From Heterobilharzia americana (lineage: Eukaryota > Platyhelminthes > Trematoda > Strigeidida > Schistosomatidae): 64,000 nucleotides of DNA. The notes under the pieces were generated by a model. That model worked only from the letters and a program-made list of their open reading frames with translations. It had not been told where the DNA came from and searched no databases. The position numbers and the translations under genes were made by a program. The stretch lies in assembly GCA_944470555.2 (NCBI GenBank), contig OX104127.1, forward strand, positions 95,814,708 through 95,878,707, given 5' to 3'. The stretch's first letter is position 1. The number at the start of each line of letters is the position of its first letter. Shown piece after piece: positions 26,156 through 35,550 of this stretch.

Positions 26156-29100
26156 ATGGTGAATTCAGAGGAGAGTTTAACAATTAACGATACAAATGAC
26201 ATAGGTTCTGACCAAGAGATTAATATAACGGATTCAGAAGCTACTAATCGAACGCCATCACTAGAAATTGCCTCACTTTCATCAATAGTATCAACAGCAC
26301 CAATATCAGATACTACAAATCATGCTATAGCAACGGTAACGAATACCGATAATCCTTGTGATAAGCAGGAAGAGTTGGTAAATTTATTAAGTTCCAACTT
26401 CCTGTCTTGTTCCATTTGTAATGCACGAAGCGGAGTAATAAAGGTGAGTTGCCTGTTTCTTTGTGATATGTTAGTATACCTTATAATCAGAGTTAAATTT
26501 ATTGTCTCTAACAAATGGAGGGGGTAGGTTCATAAAGCGATCAGAATCAATTCCATAATTTCAATATAGAGGCTTTGTTGAATTCGCAACGGTAGATCTC
26601 AATAAGTAATTTAGTGAAAAATGTAGTTGGTGCAATGTATATACTGGCATAACGATCATAAACAGAGAGAGAGGGAGAGGTCAATCAATGGAAGTCTAAT
26701 GAATCTAATACGTGCAACAAGAATAACTCACTATATTTTCCATAGTTAAGAAGAATTCCATTACCACTTGTACCAAAAAGCGAGAGACAATAGGACTATG
26801 AGGATCATGTATTGAATTCCGTGTGATTACCTTCAAACGAATTTTAACAATTAATTACATCCAAAATATTACCTAGTACACAACACTGTATCATGCTGCG
26901 TTACATTAAAAGCAGTTATTATTTGGTCCTAGTAAATGCCTTCCCAGTGGTTTTTCGGAACAATAATTGTCTTCTAAAAAGATGCATCATTAATAGCCAC
27001 TGATATTAGTTGCAAAGATAATTTTAAGGTAGTGAACATTAAAATGTGGAGTGCTGAGATGTTGTGGTATATAGCTTTGATGACCAGAAAAAATGTGACA
27101 CAGACTGCTACTCAGTAACCAACCAATGTGCAAGATAAACTCAATAAAGGGGAAAATACAAATCTTGAGTTACTTTATCAGCCATTATTTTCACTCAGTA
27201 CTGTTTTGACAATTCGATATGAAGTCGTTTCAAGATGTCACTTCACAAACTCTGTTAGTGATAGGTCTCGCAGGAAAATGAGTGTAATGAAAGGCATAAT
27301 TTTGACATATGTGACTATTATACCCACTAACTGGATCGAACAAATATCACTGGAATCTAACAGAGGCAATCGGCAGGAGGATTATAAGTATCCAGACCAT
27401 AGTTGTGACGGATGCCCTGGAAGAAGTTGAGCGCTAAGTCTGATTGAATCACTATAAGAACATATAATCTCAGCGTGTTTAGAAAATCAAAACAAGATAT
27501 TTCTGAAAGTTTCACTGTGTATGTCACAGCTTCTTTAGCAGAATATGTGAATTTGTTTTAGAAATGTCTTGTTTTGATTTTCTAAACACGCTGGATTTAT
27601 ATTAAAATACATTCTGATAATCAGCAAGAGGTCCTGAACCTAGGTTTCATGCTTTTTAGCACGTTTCAACAGTCGACATCTGCAACCTTCAACGAGTTGG
27701 TGTCTGACAAATTAAAGCCCACATCATCCATTGATGAAGTCAGAGACGTTTCTACTCAGCAATAAGGGCTTCGGTTCACGAATATGTCTTTCCAGGTCCA
27801 GAGCTTCTTGTCGATTACCTGCAACCATCTGACGCTAATTAAAGAGAACCATGATGCTCAGTCTGTTAGCTTGGTAACCACATTACAAAATGATAAACAG
27901 AATTCAGTCATTACTATTTATGGAAATATTTGTTATTCTCTGTTGTTTTATTGGATCGAATTGTTCGACCTCCATTGGCATACGGGCTCTTATGCGGATG
28001 CTTCGATATTGCTTGAATGTTAATTATGATAATTTGGTTGGTTGTGGCTAGCGGAAGAATCCAGGACGCGCGTGGTATGGTGGATAGCGCCTTGGCATTT
28101 GGAGCAATGGGTACGAGGTTCGAGTCTCAGTGGGAACAACATCACTGGGGTGTATGTACATCTATCTGAGTCCCAACTAGGACGAAAGGCGCGTTCTGGA
28201 TTCTTCTGTTAGCCACAACCAACCAAATTATCAGAATTCAGTCAGTACTAAAGACTAGACAATATAGAATTGCTACCTTCCAGTATGAAGTCTGGTTGTC
28301 AGTATTTAAGCTATTAAAAAGTTCAGTTCCAATACCATTGGCGATAATATTCAAAGCCTATAGGAAATAAGTGTTTTTTCTGCATTCCAAATTAAAAGTG
28401 AAAGCTTTGCAATTTTAGACACTCTGATAAGGAACTCTTTGGCATCATTTTGTAAGGGGTACACTAGTGATTAGGAAAATCCTCAAGCCACCATAATGTC
28501 AAATGAATGGAGTTCATTTGTTTGACCTCTATATTCTTCTCACTCTGTTCCAAGTCAGACTATTTATAGGACCACACAAAATCGATAGATCATGGAATTC
28601 TTATTTATGACTCAACATCTCGTCAATTTATTCAATTTTAAGTGAGTAAACAACACAACATGTACACACAAATAACGCGGTTACTTACTGTGTGAAATGA
28701 TTATTTAACGTCATCGATTGACGCATGATCATAAAGCAAATTGACCTTTCCAAAAACAACATATTTACTCCAGTAATTATTCAGTGCCTATCCGTGTACT
28801 TTTAGCTAAATTGTCTGAAATCATTTACGGCCAACGAAAGAAACAACTTCGGTCTGACAGGAAGATGACCCAGGTTTGTATTTCACTTTCAGTTGTCGCA
28901 TCATATATTAAACGCTAATCTACCAAACCACCGCTCATACACACAAAAATACATTTCAGTATTGGATTCATATTCTGACCATCCTGAGGTACGATTAGCG
29001 CTGTAGCACAACTTTCACAGGCAACGTGTAAACACGGAAGAAGCTATTGACAATAAGGAGGAAGAGACAAAAACAAACAAATTTGAACTTAATCAGTGGG

Positions 29101-32100
29101 CTGAATAAACTACCAAACGTTTGATATATTGACAACCTGTCTAAATAACTTGGAAAACTGAAAAGGAGATTCCAAAATGTGAAGCGAAGCTTCATTTCAC
29201 TGAATACTACACATGGATCTGATGACTTCGGTATCATTCAAATGCGACAACCACTTCATTCATTTATTACAGTATCTCTCGAGTTAAACAACAACAAAAA
29301 TTCATTTCAAACCACTGAAACATTCAAATAACATAGATATAATCAGATGACTTAAGTGAACATTCATCTTGGATCCCACTGCAAACCACCGAGTAAAATC
29401 ACAACAAAAATGAGTTAGTTATTCTTCACAACTGTTAGTTTCGAAAATGACACTATCCGCGCATTTCTGCCTCAGAACGAAAATATATCCTAAGGTTACT
29501 GAACTTTTATTTACTTAGTAAGTAAATGATTGAAGGTCATAATTTATAAAACAATTAAAATTCTACCGCCTATTGCAGCAGTGACCTGAAGTCTTGTTTA
29601 CTAATTGAAATTACCCTAAGATATTAGGAGAATTATTCGCTTAAGGAAGGAATATTAAAAAATTAGCCTAATGCCTTAAAACCAAACGGGCTACTTTATG
29701 CATTTTCGGATGAAGGGACTAAATGAAATATTCAGAATAATGGATTCAATAACAAAGTTAAGTTCACATGATTTTTGAAATAGCTAATATCTTTGAAGTA
29801 CAAACTTAGAAAAATAACATCTTAGTCTCAAGGTTACTTAGCGTAGAAGGTCATCTATGTGATTAATTAGCATTTGTATCAGTTGATTGACTATACATAA
29901 GCGATAGCTCTTTCGCAATAATTAGAACAGATTTATACGAATGCAAATGAATAGACTAGCAACAGTTTGTTCAACCTTATATGCCTGATTACTAGATGCC
30001 TAATGATGTCACCTTTGTAAGTGTAAATATTGTATAAACGTGAAAATAATGCTTTATTTCTCTGAGCAGAAAGATAGTAAAGCCTGTGAACAAACAGCTA
30101 CCGTAAACTGAAACTACTAGTTAGTGAATAACAGTATACAAGATCACAAATAGCCTTTATCAACTCATAGAATGAACTTATTTACAAAAAAAAATGAATA
30201 ATTACTGAATACATGAAGAATTATCTACAAAATTAATGCAGTTTTTTGCTCGAGAGTAATGACAGATAGTGGTTAGCAATGGAATCCAGGATGAGCATGC
30301 CTTGTTCTCGTTAATGAATAAATGGGTATATTTCGTAAGATAAAATTGAGTGTTGAGACTTCTAAACTTTATCTTGAGTATGACGTAAATACGTCAAACT
30401 GGTAATAGACCCTTTCATCTTTAATTGTTAAATAATGTGGTTCTCTACTGAAGACAATAAAAGTCACCTGGCCACTAAGTTCTGCGTGTATAAACTCTAA
30501 ATGTTTATAGTTCGTAACGAGAACTGTGTTCCGGTTTGATGCAGTGAAGATTTCTAATAAATCAGAAGACATCTGCTGTCACGAGTTTGAATTTCACTCG
30601 GAAAATTAGAAGGTAGTATTAAAAGCCTCTATGTTACATTACCAGACTCCCTGGCAGTCTTATTTTATGGAGTCCAAAGGGTCCCCCAGTAAGTGCCTCA
30701 TTTTAGAAACTATTCAACTGGAGTCGAAAAAGATGGCGTTTTCAAATTCCTGGTAGACTTCTAGTCTTTTTGGTTGACGTTGAGTTTCCTCACTTATCAG
30801 TAAGAAACTAGACAAGTGGCTCTCTGAAACTCCGGTGTGAAAATATAGGGTTGTGGACGTAAATGAGTGCCGTATGAAAGTAGTAATGTGAATTACATCG
30901 AAAGATAATCTGAAATAATTTGCTGATGAATTGAATTTAAGAAATACTAGCCATCTAGATCAGAACCAGTGGTTCTAGTCTGTGTTAAATTTTTGGCACC
31001 TAACACATTTTGGCCTGTTTTCGGTAGACATTATTATATGTCAACGACTACTTTGGGAGTAAGTGATACGGACGTTTACCATTTTTTGACTTTAACTACC
31101 ACTGCCATCTAAGGGAGATCTTCTCTTGGAAAACTGCTATCCTATTTCTGGCTCTTTTCCAACGAAATGAATTGCACTTCATTCACACCCAAAAACCGTG
31201 ATTGAACATAACTGTTTCTACTCAGTGTTGTAAGCATCAAAGTGATGACATTCGATTTTTGGACTAGCCTAGGATTTGAAACTTTCATGGCAGGAATAAC
31301 CTTCGCAAAATGTGTTAAGGCAGACGAGCATTTTAGTTCAATTTAACATTACGACGATGGCTTTAACCATAGTTTTTCGATAGCATAATTAGAAGATGAA
31401 GTTTATCTGAACAATATAATGTATTTGCGCAATACATTTTGAACAATCTGATCACGCAATTACTTGTCAAGTCAATAAATATATTACTGAGGAATGGGGG
31501 AAAAATACAATGGTTAACACAAGAGGGGATTAAAATTAAGAAAGATAAGAACAAACAGGAAGTGACCTAGTTTATACTAATCTAGGTAAGAAAATAAAGT
31601 TTACCAAGGTAGGCGTGGTGTAAGAACAAATTGCTTTTGTATACAAAAGTGGTTTCAATTTGTGTATGGCTATGGCTTCCACAAATCTCAGAATGCATAC
31701 CTGACTGTTTCTATGTAAAACTTTGAAAGCTGTTTGAACACTAACTTTGTGTCCTGTTTCTAAGATATGTTTAGCTATAGGTGAAGAGGGTCGCCTCCCA
31801 CCAGCGTTTGTCACTGTTTCACACTCCATTTCTACTTGAAGCCACTTAAGCACATGTTCTCCCACCCTCAACTGCGTGACTCGATAACTCCTCCTTATGT
31901 ATATGTGACCATACACTTGTAAACCGGTAGACACAATGGGATGTGACGTAATCACTGATTCACTGTTTAAGTTTTTGGTGAAGTATGTGTCTTATTTTTT
32001 CTACAGTGGTAAAATTCGCAGCGTAATATGTTTTCTTAATGGCTGATTTTAGCCTACGTCTCAGAATGATGCGATTCAACTCCCCTCTATGTGGTAGAGT

Positions 32101-34530
32101 GATGTGGACGCTTTTCTTAGGAACCGTGTATAGAGTTGACTTTTGCGCTACAACGGTTTATAAACTTCATCTGATACCCATTTCCCATCAGTGCTTTGGC
32201 AAATTTGATGACATCTTAGTCTACAGGAAAAGATACCTTTGCATCAGAATCATACGACACTAGAGAAGAGTAAGGTGTTGAAAACTGGATGCATGCCTTT
32301 TGGTTGAGGTACATTAGAGAATGTCTATTTGAAGACGACTTTAAAGGACGTATACTGAGCTGTCAAAGCATTATTGAGGAAATACTCATGTATTACGGGC
32401 CTGTGGAATGCTAACATAAAAGGTCAGCTTTATGATCAAGAACTTTACGAGTAATGTACTCAGCCGTAATTAACGCCATTTTGCTTTAATTCATACTCAA
32501 TTATAATAACGAATTCTAGTTCGCTTATTTTGAGTATTTGGACAATAAATCTTGGTTTGTTGGCTGTTTCTTTATTCGTCGGTGGTCTTGAATTCTATCT
32601 TGTGCGTTGATGTAGGTGATCAGTGCTGATTAGTTGCGAGCAATTATGAAAGCATTTGACAAGTTGTTCCTGGTTCGGCTCACCTCTATAAGTGATGTTC
32701 ATCCGTTGTTCTAGTTACATTGAAATCCTAATGATTTTCAAGTAATTTACATGGGTTTTGTTAAAAATTTGATATTCAAGGATATTTCTTTCTGAGAAGT
32801 AGGTATATTACTAATATGCTTAACAGAGGGGAGAAACATATTCCCGATGATCATTCATTCAGTGTAGGTTTATAATCATGGCGATTCTGATACACCTCTG
32901 TCTACTTTGACTAATTTGTAGCCTGGTTAGATTTTAATCCATAAAGAGTTTTTTATCAAATATATTTCATCACATCGCTTTCTTTGCTTATTTTAATTAT
33001 TTAAATGTCAACAAATCCCAAAAAGTATCCTCGTGCATTCTTAAGATATCTTCACCCTGTCCTTAGATAAGTTAACAACAAAATTAGGGGAAAATATCAT
33101 GGCAGATATCAGTGGACTCCTGAGCACATAACATTATAGCGCATATCTATTACAGTAATAGTCAATCGGAACTGCAAACCTTCATATTGACTTAATGAAC
33201 CTCCATCACTAAGCTTAAGAGCGTTTTTCTGTTCGCCACCTGTGCAACAACTTACACGCAACCATAACCTAAAAACTACTAGTCATTTTGCATTATTGCA
33301 TTATTTAATTGCCGTGGTTATTTAGTTTGAAAATATTGTACAGTGAATTAATTTGTTGAAATACCATACTGAAAATTCCATGCTGTACTGGCATTTTTGG
33401 TGTGGTATAAAGCTGTTATTATTATTATAAGAATCAGCATTCACCAAACCTAATTTCCTTAATAAACTTAAGCACTAAATCGGAAATGCTCGAATCTGTC
33501 AGCAGACAGTAAATGTAACTATCAAATCTTAGTTCCTCAACATTGATCGAAATGTATCAACTGCCTTTTGTAATCATCCACTTAGCTAAGTGACATGACA
33601 CTATGATATCTTATATGGTAGATTCATACCAGATCTGTTGAGAACTATGTCTGTAGTATGCTTGGCAGTTATTTCACCCAATCAAATATAATGTCAGGAA
33701 CTTTCCAATTATCCTTTTTATGAAACACAGAAATTCTGACGATAGGAAGTTGACTTTCTACCATACAAATTTATGCAAAATACAAAATTTTAGAATAATT
33801 CACGCGTCTACTAGCAGATCATCGGTTCACTTCAGTCATCTGATTATATCTATGTTATTTGAATGTTTCAGTGGTTTGAAATGAATTTTTGTTGTTGTTT
33901 AACTCGAGAGATACTGTAATAAATGAATGAAGTGGTTGTCGCATTTGAATGATACCGAAGTCATCAGATCCATGTGTAGTATTCAGTGAAATGAAGCTTC
34001 GCTTCGCATTTTGGAATCTCCTTTTTCAGTTTTCCAAGTTATTTAGACAGGTTGTCAATAATATCAAACGTTTGGTAGTTTATTCAGCCCACTGATTAAG
34101 TTCAAATTTGTTTGTTTTTGTCTCTTCCTCCTTATTGTCAATAGCTTCTTCCGTGTTTACACGTTGCCTGTGAAAGTTGTGCTACAGCGCTAATCGTACC
34201 TCAGGATGGTCAGAATACGAATCCAATGCTGAAATGTGATGCTTGTTATAAAGCTGGTATCCTACTAAGGAAACAATACAACCCTCACATGGGTAACGAT
34301 ATTAACGAGATAGTAAACATTCATAATATTAAAAACATGACAGTTCAGCATTACAACAGCCGAGATGACAATTCAGAGTTCAGAGTGGAAGAACAGGGGA
34401 ATACAATACAGTTTCCAAATGCAATATTTATTGAAAAACTCCGAGAGTTGGCAAATTTGTTAAAAAAGGATGCAGTACACAAATGCGACTATTGTATGTT
34501 TGAAAATCAGACTTCTGAAGCCCTGTGCAG
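26156..34530 (+). CDS. RING/B-box (TRIM-like) protein, first two coding exons (3' partial)
   Basis: Exons 26156-26443 and 34145-34530, joined in phase 0 (AAG|GTGAGT ... CAATAG|CTT), give 224 residues plus two bases. Residues 1-80 are polar and Ser/Thr-rich. A C3HC4 RING finger follows: CSIC (exon 1), then LLPCLHVACESC and LKCDAC (exon 2), with all eight zinc ligands present. Then come about 60 residues, a helical-looking FIEKLRELANLLKKDA, and HKCDYCMFENQTSEALCR, which looks like the start of a B-box. This order suggests a tripartite-motif E3 ubiquitin ligase. The start is the first ATG in frame (26156). The 7.7-kb intron cuts the RING after its first Cys pair and holds SINE, Penelope-like and inverted-repeat sequence. 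Exon 2 ends in phase 2. No convincing intact next exon was found, so this may be a live gene with a distant exon or one that is decaying. Confidence 0.7.
26444..27470 (+). other. TRIM-like intron 1, 5' part
   Basis: Donor GTGAGT at 26444. AT-rich, with a short GAGA tract near 26660. No recognised element. Confidence 0.5.
27471..27593. repeat. 34-bp perfect (one wobble) hairpin with 55-base loop
   Basis: Left arm 27471-27504 starts CAGCGTGTTTAGAAAATC. Right arm 27560-27593 ends GATTTTCTAAACACGCTG. Every position pairs if one U-G wobble is allowed. It lies in intron 1 of the TRIM-like gene, which transcribes through it. It could be a small foldback element or a precursor-like hairpin. Confidence 0.85.
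27899..28250. repeat. Hammerhead-type SINE inverted composite, locus 2, with target-site duplication
   Basis: Flanked by AGAATTCAGTCATTACTA (27899-27916) and AGAATTCAGTCAGTACTA (28233-28250), 17 of 18 identical, consistent with a target-site duplication. Inside, 27917-28072 is a SINE tail in minus orientation starting at the hammerhead 3' end. 28073-28232 is a plus copy with tRNA-like head, B-box GGTTCGAGTCT (28118-28128), and a hammerhead remnant at 28160-28205 whose core lost TGA (CTGA-GTCCC, with GACGAAA kept). The 44-base segments 28028-28072 and 28188-28232 are near-perfect inverted repeats. Confidence 0.75.
28251..28950 (+). other. TRIM-like intron 1, middle part
   Basis: AT-rich intronic DNA with no recognised element. 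Confidence 0.5.
28951..29361 (-). repeat. Inverted repeat arm 1: inverted copy of TRIM-like intron-1 end plus start of exon 2
   Basis: Reverse complement matches 33825-34237 with about six differences (four substitutions, two single-base indels). On the minus strand it contains the acceptor CAATAG|CTT and the LLPCLHVACESC half-RING coding sequence, ending where the match to exon 2 ends (equivalent to 34237). It is an inverted duplicate of genic DNA, not a known transposon. Confidence 0.9.
29362..31571 (+). other. TRIM-like intron 1, spacer between the inverted arms
   Basis: AT-rich intronic DNA. Apart from a short hammerhead-SINE fragment near 30262, no recognised element. Confidence 0.5.
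30262..30310 (-). repeat. Hammerhead-SINE fragment
   Basis: Minus strand ATGCTCATCCTGGATTCC, then ATTGCTAACCACTATCTG, matching the region just 3' of the hammerhead cleavage site in the copies at 24.2 and 28.2 kb. Too short to classify further. Confidence 0.55.
31572..32265 (-). mobile_element. Penelope-like element relic, linker and GIY-YIG nuclease
   Basis: Minus strand from 32265: LYTVPKKSVHITLPHRGELN and RRRLKSAIKKTYYAANF (the KLP(F/H)RG...RRL linker typical after Penelope-like RTs), then a stop near 31970 and a frame change, VTSHCVYRF and QVYGHIYIRRSYRVTQLRVG (GIY-YIG-like core), SPIAKHILETGHKVS and FVEAIAIHKLKP. The order matches the C-terminal half of the family; the RT is missing. Antisense within TRIM-like intron 1. 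Confidence 0.75.
32266..33824 (+). other. TRIM-like intron 1, 3' part before arm 2
   Basis: AT-rich intronic DNA. No gene or repeat recognised. Confidence 0.5.
33825..34237 (+). repeat. Inverted repeat arm 2: end of intron 1 plus first 93 bases of exon 2
   Basis: The parental-looking arm. It includes the acceptor at 34144/34145 and the coding sequence for the second half of the RING. It pairs with 28951-29361 over about 410 bp at roughly 98.5% identity by eye, with a 4.46-kb spacer. Confidence 0.9.
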
Positions 34531-34609
34531 GTAATTTGGTTGTTATTCATGCGTGTATGTTTTAAGTCCATATCCTATTTTTTTCCGAATGAAATGCATA
34601 AGTTTTCAG

Positions 34610-34745
34610 ATGTTTGGAGGCAGAGAAGAATATGTCCTTAAGCTGCGTCCTATAATTTCGCAGGGCTACTCTCTGTTCATAAATTCAGTCTTATGTGACT
34701 CAACACTGTGTAGAAGACTTTACACAAGACCTTTCAGATGAATTT
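34610..34745 (+). pseudogene. Possible degenerate B-box exon of the TRIM-like gene
   Basis: After exon 2 (ends 34530, phase 2) an acceptor TTTTCAG|A at 34609 continues in phase as RCLEAEKNMSLSCVL, stop TAA at 34653, FRRATLCS, a second stop, IQSYV and TQDLSDEF. The spacing resembles a B-box (CLxCEKxxCxxCVLxHRRATxC), but two expected Cys positions read Ala and Ser and two stops interrupt it. Either a decayed exon 3, which would make the locus a pseudogene or truncated protein, or a chance resemblance. Confidence 0.35.
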
Positions 34746-35550
34746 TTGCTCCATTAAACTGGAAGGTTCACGTTTGAATCTTAACACAGTTGAGAGTCTC
34801 TTCGATCATATAAACATGATATAATTATTAGTTTTGAGAAGTGTAATGCTTCTTTGAAAAATCTTTAAGTCACTTTCACCCATCCAGAAAGAAGTGTACT
34901 GCTGTATAATATGTAGTCACTCATTTCATTTACAACGTAGGATTCTAAGAATGTGAAACATCACTTTATCCTGAGTGGACAGGTTTAAGCAGTTCATTAT
35001 ACAGTAACTCTTTCACAGGAAGCAGCTTGTTAAATAAAACACTGCATATTTTAAAAAATTTGGGCATTAGGTAAATGACATTAATGACTGTCGGTATTTT
35101 CCAAAGTAGAACAAGGTCATTTTGAATTCACTGGGAAACAAATAATAAGACTGTGAAAAATTTCATGAACAACTAAAGAAAAAAACAATTCGATACTGAA
35201 GTTTTGTTTCCGTTCCCGTTTTTATTCGTTTATGTTTAGAAGCATGTAACCACATTATATGAAAAATTGGGCCATAATGTCTTTATCTTTCAGTTTATCA
35301 TGCGTATCCACAAGTCTTTAGATAGCCTTTGATCAAAGTTCAAGCTCATGAATTAAATTTACTAAGAATTACGTTTGTTATATCAATCCGAATTCAGGGA
35401 CATGCCAAAGTAGCAAAGGTTTCACACAAATTCAGAGACGACTTGAAAGTCATTTCATTTGATTCTCAAACCTTTCAAAAAACATCACTTTGAGCTTTTT
35501 AGATGGAGTAGAATATTTATTCATTTAATGATGATCATTTTGCCTCCGAA
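34746..35550. other. No gene recognised
   Basis: AT-rich DNA between the TRIM-like exons and family A copy 3. If the gene continues, this is intron. Confidence 0.5.

Noticed and set aside
28073..28140. tRNA gene candidate with good B-box
   Set aside because: It is the head of a hammerhead-type SINE flanked by a target-site duplication, without proper tRNA stems.
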